DNA of 64,000 bases, taken from assembly GCF_905147045.1 (NCBI RefSeq), contig NC_065908.1:7502001-7566000 (forward strand). The letters run 5' to 3'. The stretch comes from Nymphalis io (taxonomy: Eukaryota > Arthropoda > Insecta > Lepidoptera > Nymphalidae). A program made the translations under genes and the position numbers. This document shows, in pieces, positions 12,001 through 20,439 of this stretch; position 1 is the stretch's first letter, and each line of letters begins with the position of its first letter. The notes below the pieces were generated by a model that was not told where the DNA came from, did no database searches, and saw only the letters and a list, made by a program, of their open reading frames with translations.

Positions 12001-13092
12001 GCGTGAATCTTAACCGATGATCGTAGGTTCAAACCCGGGCAAACACCACTGAATTTTCATGTGCTTAATTTGTGTTTATAATTCATCTCGTGCTTGAGGA
12101 AAACATCGTGAGGAAACCTGCTAATTTCATTGAAATTTGTGTATTCTACCAACCCGCATTGGAGCAGCGTGGTGGAATAAGCTCCAAACCTTCTCCTCAA
12201 AAAGGGAGAGGAGGCCTTAGCCCAGCAGTGGGACATTAACAGGCTGTTACTGTTATATATACATGCATGTATTAAAAAGTAAACGCTGTTGTTAATATTC
12301 TATGTTTGTGTGTTCATAGTAATATGTTGAAACTTTGTACAGTTTCGGCAAAGTATTATCAATGTAAAACATCTATTTGACATCGAATCGAATAATTAAT
12401 TAAAAATAATAATAAAAAAGCGTTGCGTAGGCTAATTTATTAATTCGTATGGTTGTAAAAATATTAGCAATCTAGCTACAGGTGAAATAAGAGTTTTTAT
12501 ATCGCAAATTTTGATCGCAGCATCACCTACGGACTAAACTATCTAAACCAACTAGGGACTCACTAAACCACGTAAAAAAAATTCATCAATAAAGCCGGTT
12601 AGGAGAAGTTTAGTGACACACGTTCACGTACTAAAAATTATATAATAATAATATCCTGGGACATTTTTCACACACGGCCATCTGATCCCAAATTAAGCTT
12701 GTACAAAGCTTGTGCTATGGAAACTAGACAACTGATATACTACATATACTACTTTTCTTTTGTAAATACACACTTATATAGATAATTACACCCAGACTCA
12801 GGACAAACAGACATGTTCATGCACACAAATGTCTGTCCTGTGTGGGAATCGAACCCACAACCTTCGGCGAGAAAAGGCAAGGATCTACCAACCACGCCAA
12901 CCGGCTCATCAAAAAAATACATCTGTAAAGATATTATAACATCTCACTATTTACATTATTATTGTGAAATTTAAATGTATTCTTTCCTTATTCTAGTTCT
13001 TGAGAGTAGTCGCTAAAGGTGGAAACCCAGTTCAAGCAGGAGCCACCGCCAAAGTCGCTCTTCTTGAATCACTCTCCAAAATGAAGTACTGA
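3034..13092 (+). CDS. Fib-L: Fibroin light chain precursor (seven exons)
   Basis: Exons joined by me: 3034-3081, 6810-6901, 7578-7773, 7942-8085, 9112-9209, 9807-9951, 12997-13092 (819 nt, 272 residues, TGA stop). Every intron is GT..AG and the frame stays open throughout. Residues 1-20 form a signal peptide (hydrophobic core, then SAFA|APSVV). Recognisable family blocks are GVPGDACEAA (Cys108), GKCLGGGRSYQFEETWDAIL (Cys167) and NEEYCASKRLYN (Cys200), matching the three conserved cysteines of silkworm Fib-L. Known for the family: Fib-L is secreted by the posterior silk gland, and its C-terminal-most cysteine forms a disulfide with fibroin heavy chain, which is needed for fibroin secretion. 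Length is close to the silkworm protein (262 residues). Met5 is a possible alternative start; Met1 is the first ATG after the TATA box. The gene looks intact, with no frameshift or stop. Exon calls are by eye and lack transcript support. Confidence 0.95.
3380..3540 (-). repeat. Family E repeat in Fib-L intron 1
   Basis: Reading the - strand, it shows the family start (TAAATGCGAAAGTGAG), then TTGTTACGCTTTCAAG, an ACCGATTG-like block, then CCTGACAA and ACATAGGGTACC. Decayed copy of a repeat seen several times in this window. Confidence 0.6.
4342..4374. repeat. 11-bp perfect inverted repeat in intron 1
   Basis: TGCATTCTCTA (4342-4352) and its complement TAGAGAATGCA (4364-4374) around an 11-nt loop. 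It lies within what may be an old repeat. Confidence 0.7.
4738..4978 (-). mobile_element. Family A short retroelement, diverged
   Basis: Recognisable blocks on the + strand of the window: AGCTCGTCTTGGTAGGTACC, TTGTTGTGTTCCGGTTTGAA, CCAAGGTTGGTGG and CATTAACCATCAGG. Older than the copies near 22.6 or 61 kb, judged by its substitutions. Lies in Fib-L intron 1. Confidence 0.8.
6436..6680 (+). mobile_element. Family B-related SINE in intron 1
   Basis: A tRNA-like head (CCTTGTTAGTGCAGTGGCTAGA, GATCCCGAGG) is followed by a body resembling family B (ACACTCCCGCACTTCGGAAAG, CCGTAAAATCGTTAGTCTTA). The 3' part differs (GGATTGCAATAATTTATCTT), so it may be a sub-family or a separate SINE. Confidence 0.6.
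6810..6901 (+). CDS. Fib-L: Fib-L exon 2
   Basis: Acceptor TTGTTGTAG ends at 6809 and donor GTAAAA starts at 6902. It encodes SAFAAPSVVGVQFKDFNEIA and onward to VSR/S, completing the signal peptide and starting the mature chain. It ends two bases into a Ser codon. Confidence 0.92.
6955..7232 (-). mobile_element. Family A short retroelement in intron 2
   Basis: Near full length, beginning 53 bp after exon 2. On the + strand it reads TATAGAATGGGAAGGCGGACG, then CACCTGATGGTAAGTGGTCAC, TGAGTGGGTGGTACCTACCC and GAGCTTGCACAAAGCC. The true orientation is taken as -, since other copies end in poly(A) on that side. It does not disturb splice sites. Confidence 0.88.
7578..7773 (+). CDS. Fib-L: Fib-L exon 3
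   Basis: Acceptor ATATTAG and donor GTAAGT. Sixty-five full codons beginning FVTDGSFGYIDGG and ending GDACEAAA, including the first conserved cysteine (residue 108). Ala- and Gln-rich helical stretch. Confidence 0.95.
7942..8085 (+). CDS. Fib-L: Fib-L exon 4
   Basis: Acceptor ATGTTTAG and donor GTAAAC. Forty-eight codons from LINAYANFVSTGNRAG to VVNPNSVRYS. No cysteine. It is GC-richer at third codon positions than the surrounding introns, which marks it as a real exon. Intron 3, just before it, is only 168 bp. Confidence 0.95.
9112..9209 (+). CDS. Fib-L: Fib-L exon 5 (Gly-rich conserved block)
   Basis: Acceptor ATGTACAG ends at 9111 and donor GTAAGT starts at 9210. The reading frame fixed by exons 4 and 6 gives SGPRGKCLGGGRSYQFEETW then DAILDKSNAYQI. 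This is the family's most recognisable motif and carries the second cysteine (167). A longer open frame in another phase here is spurious. Confidence 0.93.
9807..9951 (+). CDS. Fib-L: Fib-L exon 6 (heavy-chain-linking cysteine)
   Basis: Acceptor TTATCTTCCAG and donor GTAACT. It encodes LVNEEYCASKRLYNALNIRS and onward to NALAPLAQ. By alignment with silkworm Fib-L from memory, Cys200 corresponds to the residue that bonds to fibroin heavy chain. Its presence implies a functional partner. Confidence 0.95.
10163..10404 (-). mobile_element. Family A short retroelement, truncated, in intron 6
   Basis: It carries TATAGAATAGGTAGGCGAACG, CACTTGATGGTAAATGGTCA and GCGGTAGAATATCTGATGAA, then stops before the GGGTGGTACC block. 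It lies 43 bp from a family B SINE. Confidence 0.85.
10447..10810 (+). mobile_element. Family B SINE, full length, in intron 6
   Basis: A tRNA-like head (10447-10523) with A-box-like GGTGGTCTAGTGGC and B-box-like GGGTTCAATTCCCAGG. The body has AATAAAAAGTTATTGGGTTT, CTCCCGTGCCTCGGAAAGCA and GCCGTTGGTCCTGCGCCTGA, then GATCTGGAGGACATTATTAT, an (ATT)n tail. This is the best family B copy in the window and defines the family here. Confidence 0.88.
11205..11300 (+). mobile_element. Family C SINE fragment, old
   Basis: Diverged pieces resembling the family C centre: TTCATCTCATGCTTGG, AAGGAAAACATGATG, AATTCTGACACATATG and TTTAGCGTGTTGGAAT. Confidence 0.45.
11968..12254 (+). mobile_element. Family C SINE with perfect target-site duplication
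   Basis: Complete tRNA-like head (GCCGAGATGGCCTAGTGGTT, GGTTCAAACCCGGGC), body (TTCATCTCGTGCTTG, GCATTGGAGCAGCGTGGTGG) and a GGCTGTTACTG tail. Identical 11-bp flanks ATATATACATG at 11957-11967 and 12255-12265 are a target-site duplication, showing insertion by target-primed reverse transcription. It lies in Fib-L intron 6. Confidence 0.93.
12641..12909 (-). mobile_element. Family D SINE in intron 6
   Basis: On the - strand the tRNA-like head reads GATGAGCCGGTTGGCGTGGT with B-box-like GGGTTCGATTCCCACACAGG. The body includes ACAGACATTTGTGTGCATGA and the tail is (ATT)n (AATAATAAT at the left edge). Very similar to the copies at 25385 and 58190, so the family was recently active. Confidence 0.9.
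12997..13092 (+). CDS. Fib-L: Fib-L exon 7 and stop
   Basis: Acceptor CTTATTCTAG. Thirty-one codons from FLRVVAKGGNPVQAGA to SLSKMKY, then TGA. The C-terminus is less conserved than exons 3-6 but in frame, and it is followed closely by poly(A) signals. Confidence 0.9.
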   Translation, partial: FLRVVAKGGNPVQAGATAKVALLESLSKMKY

Positions 13093-13158
13093 GTGAATCG
13101 TTTGTTAATCAAACCAATATAATATATATCGAATCATAAACCTATAAACTACTAAACC

Positions 13159-13185
13159 AATAAAAAGATCCGTCTTATTAATAAA
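13159..13185 (+). terminator. Fib-L poly(A) signals
   Basis: AATAAA at 13159-13164 and again at 13180-13185, 67 and 88 bp after the stop, followed by a GT-rich stretch (TTGCTTTGTTTTC). A further AATAAA at 13474 could serve a longer transcript. Confidence 0.75.
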
Positions 13186-14091
13186 CCTTGCTTTGTTTTC
13201 TTCTTTCAAATGTCAAATTTCTGATGACAGAAAGAGTGAAATCGATCTATCACTCTTTACCTTCACAACGTTTATTAGTAAGGTTTTATATTATATACAT
13301 TTATATTTATTGATTATAAGACAAGACAATAAAAGCCTTATATTGTTATATAATAAGACTTATATTTCTTGTATTCATATGCCAATAGATGGATGTTTAT
13401 TGTTATGTAAATATAAGTTTTTAAGTAGCAACATGACTTGGCTTTTATATTTCGGAACATGATGTGTATTTCGAATAAAGATGTATCTTGAAAGGTTTTT
13501 TTTATTTCTTTCCTCTCGCGATATTTATAATCCTTTAGCGATATATGTTTTGGTAATGTCAACGATACACGTTCAAAGATCTCATTTCGAAAGTAAAATG
13601 AATGCGTGTAATAAAACTTCATCGAAATATGATGAGCATGATTGATGTCTGTTTATAACGAAGATAAAATATGATTTTGTGTATTCATATATAGATATTG
13701 ACATAATATACTCTTTCTAAATTTATCTTAAAAAGTTTATTTTATAAAATAATATAAGCTATTACACACAGCTTAAAAAATATACAAATAATAAAAAATC
13801 AAATAAGCCGCTGCACATATCTTGACCGCGTGGAATGTTGGCAATATAGATGCTTAGTGTCATTTTTGCATGACGTGGTTACCTATAAGTATGGCAACAT
13901 TTACCCTTAGACCTATTCGCTTGTAAAGTTTTAATTTGTAATTATTACTGCATGTCATGTTGGTGATCCTAAATAAATAAATAAACAGATACTACCCCGA
14001 ATTGCAATTCCGATTCCTTGGGCCAGTGAAACAGCCCTCCTGTCACGTGGAGGCTATAAAGTCCAAGTGTTTCAAATACAAACGGCACAAA
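13186..14091. other. Fib-L 3' flank
   Basis: AT-rich, with no gene. A segment near 13930-13985 ends GTTGGTGATCCTAAATAAATAAATAAA, resembling a short LINE 3' end with a TAAA-type tail. Confidence 0.4.
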
Positions 14092-14366
14092 GCCAAGATG
14101 GCTCAGTGACACCTGAATTTTAACCGAAGATACGGATTCAATTCCGGGCAATCACAACCAAATTTTTTATGTGTTTAGATTGTGTGAATCTCATCACGTG
14201 CTCTGCTGTATAGGAAAACATCACGAGGAAACTTGAATGTGTCGGATGAAATTTTGCCACTTGTTGGTGGAAGCACAATGGAACATCGTGGTAAAATAAG
14301 CTTCAAACCTTCTCCTCAATAGAAGAGGGGTCATTTGTCTAGCAGAACGCTTAAAGGCTGCTACTT
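14092..14366 (+). mobile_element. Family C SINE, diverged
   Basis: A head remnant (CAAGATGGCTCAGTGACACC, GATTCAATTCCGGGCAATCA) and body (GGAAAACATCACGAGGAAAC, CTTCAAACCTTCTCCTCAAT) with many substitutions and small deletions. An old copy. Confidence 0.75.
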
Positions 14367-14865
14367 AATTTATTTTTATAACATTGGGCTTCAGGCCAAT
14401 CAGCCCTAATCCTTTTAACATTGCTGATAGATTTCTAATAATATATTCAATATTACTAACTTGCATATGTATGTTTATATGTTATTTAATATAAATATAA
14501 AGTTAGATCATCAATCGACTGGTTTGCTTTAGCATAAGAGTAAAATTACACGCCTCGTCGATTTTTAATCATACTAAGGGTCTTCGCGAACTTGTTGAAC
14601 AGCAGAGTGAGTTTTATGGAGTTTTATATATCCGAGCGAGGAATTCCATTGGGTTGAGAAATAATTAAACTTTAAATACGGTAAAGCGATCTTGAGCGGA
14701 GTTCGTACATAGTTTATAAACTTTTTATATTTTGTACTAATATTTTTTATCGATCTATAATTAAAAGGGAACAGAAATTATTAAATATCTATCAATATCG
14801 AGGGATGTTTATATTGATAGATGTATAAAATAATGTTATTTTTTTATTTTATAATATTAAAAGCG

Positions 14866-15105
14866 GAATGGGCCCTATGATGGTAAGTGGTCACCACCCA
14901 TAAACATTTTTCTCGGTAAGAAGTATTAACGAGTTACATCGCTAATGCCACCAACTTCGGGAATTAAAAAGTTAAATCTTTTGCGCCTGCTTGCACTGGC
15001 TCTCTTATCCTTTAAACCGGAACACAACAATAAGTATTGCTGTTTGACGGTATAATATCTAATGAGTGGGTGGTACCTACTCAGATGGGCTTGCATAAAA
15101 CCAAT
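14866..15105 (-). mobile_element. Family A short retroelement, diverged
   Basis: On the + strand: AAAAGCGGAATGGGCCCTATGATGG, then TAAACCGGAACACAACAATA, GAGTGGGTGGTACCTACTCA and GGGCTTGCATAAA. Internal small deletions. Confidence 0.78.
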
Positions 15106-15139
15106 ACCATACCATATTGACAAAAGGGGAACAAAAAAA

Positions 15140-15943
15140 TCAATCCCGATCATAGTTATCCACTTTATATATATCAAACCAAATAGCAATTTAAAGATTT
15201 CCTTAAAATACTTTTTCATAAAAGCAATTATTAGCTTCGTTGAACTTTTTAATTTCAAGTTATTAACTTTTTGTACTCCATATCCGTGTTGTCTTTTTTA
15301 ACTTAATGACAGTAGGGCATTTTTATACAATCTATGATATGGCGCCTTAAATGGTAAGTTAAGGTAAGTTTATAGTTACTTGGCCTTCGAATGGAATAGG
15401 ATATATATTGTCACTTTATGTCAGGTACTCAATAACTTTGAATATGTAAGTTATTGTAGCTTGAGGACACAGCTGCATACTTGCATTGGTATATTGTAAT
15501 ATTTTCGAGATAGCTTAGTTGATAGAATTCGTGTATACTCGAGTTCAAGGCAAATAAAATTCATTTTAAATGTACAAACATCGTGAGGAAGCCATAGACG
15601 TACATATGTACATAAACTGATATAAATATTAATAAACGAACTAAGAGAAAAAAGCCAAGTTGCTTAAACTCAAAAACATTTTCCTTTCATGTAAACATTT
15701 TAAAATTTTTATACAAAATTTTACTTGCAAGTTTTGTCAAATAATATTACTGAAATCCGTATCTATTCCGATTATATTCCCCTTTATCGTTAATATAATC
15801 AAACCATTAAGTAATTCAAAGTTTTTTCTTACAAAGACATTTTCATAAAAGCAATTATTAGCTTCGTTGCACTTTTTAATTTCAAGTTAATATGGAGTAC
15901 CGTGTTGTATTTTTTAACTTAATGGCCGTAGGATAGTTTTATA
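15140..15943 (+). repeat. Pair of diverged direct repeats (about 185 bp each)
   Basis: Blocks 15140-15325 and 15763-15943 share TTTTCATAAAAGCAATTATT, AGCTTCGTTG.ACTTTTTAAT, TTTCAAGTTA and CCGTGTTGT.TTTTTTAACTT in the same order, with scattered substitutions and indels. Either a tandem segmental duplication with about 620 bp offset or two copies of an unclassified repeat. Confidence 0.75.
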
Positions 15944-15989
15944 TTAATAATAAAATAACAGTGTAAAATAAAAGCCGAAAGTTCGACCC

Positions 15990-16300
15990 CGTTTTCAGGA
16001 AGCATAATAAAAATGAATGTTTAATTTCGGACTGCAAGCTAGTACACACGGCCGCGTATATATGTACAGGTTTGTGGTTCTCGTTGTACTTTGTGTGAAG
16101 CACAATGGGGCAGAAATTTATAGCGTGTGACGTGGCTGACTGTGCATAGTGAAATTTGAGTTTTGTTCGTTGTTTCTTGTCGAGGCGGCGACTGAATTCT
16201 TCGGTGCATGTAAACCGTCTATTGTCTTTGGATCTGAAATAAAAAAAAACATCGTGAGCTATGTTTTGTTGCAGCGGGATTTATTTTTCAGTAAGCGGGG
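15990..16300. other. GC-richer unique block
   Basis: A stretch around CACACGGCCGCGTATATATG, GTGTGACGTGGCTGACTGTG and GTCGAGGCGGCGACTGAATT stands out from AT-rich surroundings and matches none of the dispersed families. No long ORF; the short ATG frame at 16095 ends after about 14 codons. It could be a non-coding exon, a promoter or an old element. Confidence 0.35.
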
Positions 16301-16863
16301 GATTGTTTAAGCATAGTGGATGTTACGAATTGTTCATAATTTTAAATTAATATTTTTACTACCTAATTTTATATAAATGAAAATACCTTTGTGATTATGA
16401 AATAATCCTTATATTTATAATCATAACTGTCTATCTATAACATCTACTATATATATAATTATACATAGTAAAGAATCTATGAATTGGTTTGTTGTTTAAT
16501 GAATAACAGCTAAATATTAGTTTCTGTTATTTAATCCTGATGTGGCAAACATAGATATCATCAGCCCGTCCACATTGGACTCTTGAAGAAGCAGAATATT
16601 TAAGCACCTGATAACAAAATTTTAGATTACATGCATTAGAGTACGCATCCTTAATTTATTCATCAATCAAATCAAATTATATTAAATTATTTTTGAATCT
16701 TCAATTAATAAATTGTTAATATTGAGGGAAGTAGACGTAAAATTCAAACTGTGTCCAATTAGCTGGCCGCCATTCTCCGATTAATTTGAATAAATTGTAT
16801 TTACCAAGATCTAATAGATACTTATTAAAAAAAAAATTTAGGGGGTATGTTAGTTAAACAAAC

Positions 16864-17415
16864 GACTGCCTCGTTAGTCTAGCCGCAGATCCCGTGATCT
16901 TGGGCTTAAATACCAGGTTACGCCTAAAAACGTACGTTCACTGGTGGTAGAGCTTTGTGCAAGCTCGTCTGGATAGGTACCACCCATTCATCAGATATTC
17001 TACCGCAAAACAGCAGTACTTGGTATTGTTGTGTTTCGGTTTGAAGGGTGAGTGAGTCAGTGTAATTACAGGCACAAGGGACATAATATCTTAGTTCCCA
17101 AGGTTGGTGGCGCATTGGTGATGTAAGCGATGGTTAATATTTCATACATGCCAATGTCTATGGGCGTTGGTGACCACTTACCATCAGGTGGCCCATATGC
17201 TCGTCCGCCTTCTTATTCTATAAAAAAAATACCTCGGAAAGCAAGTGAAGCCGTTAGTATTGCGCCTGAACTCTCTTCGGTCGTGTCGGATGTGCTGTCC
17301 CATCAGATGCGAGTGAGAAAATAGAGAGTGCGCCTATGCTTGTGCATAAACGTTCACTATAATATATTCCACGTAGTTGTCTATTCTCCCTTGAGATTCG
17401 TCGCCGTGGCCGAAT
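16864..17415 (+). mobile_element. Family B SINE split by a family A insertion
   Basis: The head occupies 16864-16933 (GACTGCCTCGTTAGTCTAGC, GATCCCGTGATCTTGGG). The body resumes at 17229 (ACCTCGGAAAGCAAGTGAAG, CGTTAGTATTGCGCCTGAAC) and runs to GAGATTCGTCGCCGTGGCCGA. The intervening 295 bp is a family A copy, so family A inserted after family B. Confidence 0.88.
16934..17228 (-). mobile_element. Family A short retroelement nested in family B
   Basis: Full length, reading left to right from ACTGGTGGTAGAGCTTTGTG to CCTTCTTATTCTATAAAAAA. The A-run at the right end marks the 3' end if it is transcribed rightwards (window + sense). The strand label follows the convention that copies reading GGCCACCTGATGG are +. 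A well-preserved copy. Confidence 0.88.
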
Positions 17416-18000
17416 TAGTTAAACAATTATGTGTCTTTTTCTTTCGAATGTAATGATTGATTTCACGATGTGTGGAATATCGCCATATTTTCAAACCAAT
17501 AAAGATTTATGATTGCAAGTACGACGTAATGTATTATATTTCTTGAGCTTAAAAAAAATACTAAAATCAAACAAATGCCAAAATAGTCACAGATGTGGCA
17601 TACAATGTAAATTTAGCCCAGCGATGTGAACGCAATGCGGCATTGCATTTTTTTCTTTAGGCTCAACAAACCGCATTGTAGTTATAAAACAGCAATATAT
17701 TTAAAAAAGGAGGTTGTATACGTGACTTTTAAATTCAAGCCGAATTTCCTTTTATCTTGGGTATACTTGTAAATTAAAAAGTCAAAAAAAATGTTCTTAA
17801 TCAAAGTGTGATGAACTTTTTTTAGCTTTTGACATGATAGAAATAGATTTCGGATTTTAATTAAGAGAAAGTATTGGCATGGGAGACTTTTATAGACTTA
17901 TAACGCAATTTAAAAAAAATAACTAATAAGTTAAAGCTATATTATTACAATATAAAACTTATTATATTGGAATGATTATTTTATAATATACTACCATCGA
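17416..18000. other. Gene-free AT-rich stretch
   Basis: No gene, RNA or identified repeat. It includes a short A-rich/T-rich segment around 17700-17960. Confidence 0.4.
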
Positions 18001-18071
18001 GCCGAGATGGCCCAGTGGTTAGAACGCGTGAATCTTAACCACGATCGTGGGTTCAAGCACCAATACTGAAT
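18001..18071 (+). mobile_element. Family C SINE, head only
   Basis: GAGCCGAGATGGCCCAGTGG through GATCGTGGGTTCAAGCACCA to ATACTGAATT, then it breaks off. Only the tRNA-like part remains, so the 3' part has been lost. Confidence 0.85.
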
Positions 18072-18703
18072 TAAATAGTTACTCTTTTTTTAAAGTACAA
18101 TTTTGTATTCTTACACAAGATTCATAATTAATCAGATTAATAAGTCTTACTAATAAGATATTTTTATATAACTTATTGAAGCCTGCTTACGTGGCAACTC
18201 GAGTATGAACCGCAGAATTTTATTAAAAATACTTTACCTAGCCCTAAAATTGATTTATAAATATCTCATTTACGTGTAATAAATTATATAAAGGATTTTT
18301 TTCATATTTGACAGTACCTTCTGCGATTTTCACATTGAAAAAATATATTAAATTTTTTATGATAGAAAATAATATGGTATATTCGCGGGTATGGTCAACA
18401 GAAACAATCAAAAGAAACATTTCTACTCGCCGGATAACAAGATCTCTTATACTCTAGACCTTTGAAGATATATGTTCACGTGTTGAACCGAACGCGTATA
18501 TCTTTCAACCGAGTGCGGGTTATAAATCGCCGTGCAGCACTATTAACCGCTTGCGCCAAGTAACCATTGTAAAATTGACCTCCTTTGTAGGCTTGTTTTT
18601 TTTTTAAATTACATTTAACTTTAACTTTTTTGTATGTAATTAACTAGTGATGTAAATTTTGGATCTTTCCCATTTTAAGAAAAAATCTTATAGTTTAGAA
18701 AAT

Positions 18704-18835
18704 AACTGCCTCGTTGGTCTTATTGAAAACCGCCGATCCCGAGGTCCTGGGTACAAATCCTAGGTCGGGTCAATAAAAAGTTATTGCGCTTAGTTTTAAA
18801 ATCTCTTAAGATTCGAGAAATCTGGAGGACATTAT
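18704..18835 (+). mobile_element. Family B SINE, internally deleted
   Basis: Head (AACTGCCTCGTTGGTCTTAT, CCGATCCCGAGGTCCTGGGT), then CAATAAAAAGTTATTGCGCT, then it jumps to the 3' end AATCTGGAGGACATTATC. About 200 bp of the body is missing. Confidence 0.85.
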
Positions 18836-19567
18836 CTATCTACTCATAAAATATTGTTAGCCAATCCATTTGTTGATTGATTTAAAAAGTGAACGGTATA
18901 TATTTTTTTGTATTATTATTAATATTGATACATATATAAAAAATATTGTCGTAGATATACTTTGATTTGTTTTTTTTTTTATTTACTAAAAGCAAACAAA
19001 ACATGCAATTGTACAATTTTAAAAATACAAATATTTTCAAGTGAACTTTACTATACTTTTTCAAAACACGACTACAGAACAGAATCTAAATCAAAGGGAG
19101 AACCTAAAATGGCGTGACGGCGTTTTAAAAAATCCCGTGAAAAATAAAAATGTACGTTCTTGCACTTAGCTAAAGCCATGCACTTCCGCTGTTTGAGTAG
19201 CTGATATAAAATTCAGCCTGGTAGAGAGATTTTTTACAAAAAAAAACCAAGGAAATTACTTAAAAATTCCCATTACCAGCGTGCTGCGCTGTTGTAGGAA
19301 GTTCTCTGATGAAAGATCGCTTCAGCAATAAATTAGTGTTCGGAAACGGTTGAGAGCGGTAACTAAAGTTCACTTTATGTAATACATAGTCTTATTTGTT
19401 TGCAACTTTGTTTAACTTAATTTCATGGATCGCATTCCCATTTTGTAGCGTTGTAATGTATATACTGACATTTCTTTCACTAATATTTAATCGATAAACC
19501 TTTTTTATATACGTACATACTCAATTTGACATATACATACATATGTACAAGTATAATAATAGAGGAA

Positions 19568-20410
19568 GACGTTTTCAAAACGCTGGATTGGACTAGGTAT
19601 GGAGTCAATGTAAACGGCGAGTACATCTCACACCTTCGATTTGCCGACGATATCGTCATCATAGCAGAGTCGCTGGAACAACTCACCGAAATGCTGCGTA
19701 GCCTAGGCGAGTCTTCCCGGTGTGTCGGTCTCGGCATGAACTTGGACAAGACCAAGGTCATGTTCAATAGGCATGTCGTGCCGGGACCGATATACGTCGA
19801 GGGGAAACCTCTCGAAGTTGTTAGTGAATATACCTACCTAGGACAGATTATACAAATCGGTAGGAACAACTTCGAGAAGGAAGCCGATCGAAGAATTCGC
19901 TTGGGATGGGCAGCATTTGGCAACCTTCGTCAAGTCCTCAAGTCGTCTATACCGCAATGTTTGAAGACGAAAGTCTTCAACCAATGCGTCTTACCTGCCA
20001 TGACATACGGTGCCGAAACGTGGACACTAACTGCGGGACTAGTCCACAAATTCAAAGTCGCTCAGCGTGCTATGGAGCGAGCTATGCTCGGAGTATCTTT
20101 GAAGGATAAGATCAGAAATGAGATTATCCGGAAAAGAACCGGAGTCACCGACATAGCTTGCAAAATTAGCAGGCTGAAGTGGCAGTGGGCTGGTCACGTA
20201 TGTCGTAGGACCGATGGCCGTTGGAGCAGACGAGTCCTAGAGTGGAGACCGCGAATCGGCAAGCGCAGCGTAGGGCGCCCTCCAGCCAGGTGGACCGACG
20301 ACCTTAAGAAGGTGGCGGGCACCAACTGGATGCGGAAGGCGGAGGACAGGGAGCTTTGGCGCACCTTGGGAGAGGCCTATGTTCAGCAGTGGACAACGAT
20401 TGGCTGTTGA
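19568..20410 (+). pseudogene. RTE reverse transcriptase C-terminal fragment
   Basis: About 280 codons of retroelement polyprotein. The palm FADD box is retained, but the first catalytic Asp, the fingers and the whole endonuclease are missing, so no activity is expected. An upstream ATG at 19526 comes from flanking DNA. Conserved C-terminal landmarks: AMERAMLGVSLKDKIRN, LKWQWAGHVCRRTDGRW and VGRPPARWTDDLKK. Confidence 0.9.
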
Positions 20411-20425
20411 TTGATTGATTGATTG
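19568..20425 (+). mobile_element. 5'-truncated RTE-like retrotransposon
   Basis: Contains only the 3' part of an RTE-like ORF: from DVFKTLDWTRYG through the reverse transcriptase active-site box LRFADDIVIIAE to the C-terminus VQQWTTIGC and stop at 20410, then (TTGA)n to 20425. The frame is open throughout. Compared with the full-length copy at 28818-31859 it begins near residue 734 of 1013. The sequence differs enough to be another sub-family. The perfect target-site duplication and open frame argue for a fairly recent insertion that was dead on arrival, lacking endonuclease and most of the RT. Confidence 0.93.
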
Positions 20426-20439
20426 AATAATAGAGGAAT

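Larger units (their letters stand above)
19555..20438 (+). repeat. 13-bp target-site duplication around truncated RTE
   Basis: AATAATAGAGGAA at 19555-19567 and again, identical, at 20426-20438. It brackets the 858-bp retroelement insertion exactly, with the tail immediately before the second copy. Confidence 0.93.

Noticed and set aside
12641..12909. tRNA-like sequence with a good B box
   Set aside because: The head of a family D SINE: the acceptor stem does not close and the same sequence occurs at 25385 and 58190 with an (ATT)n tail.
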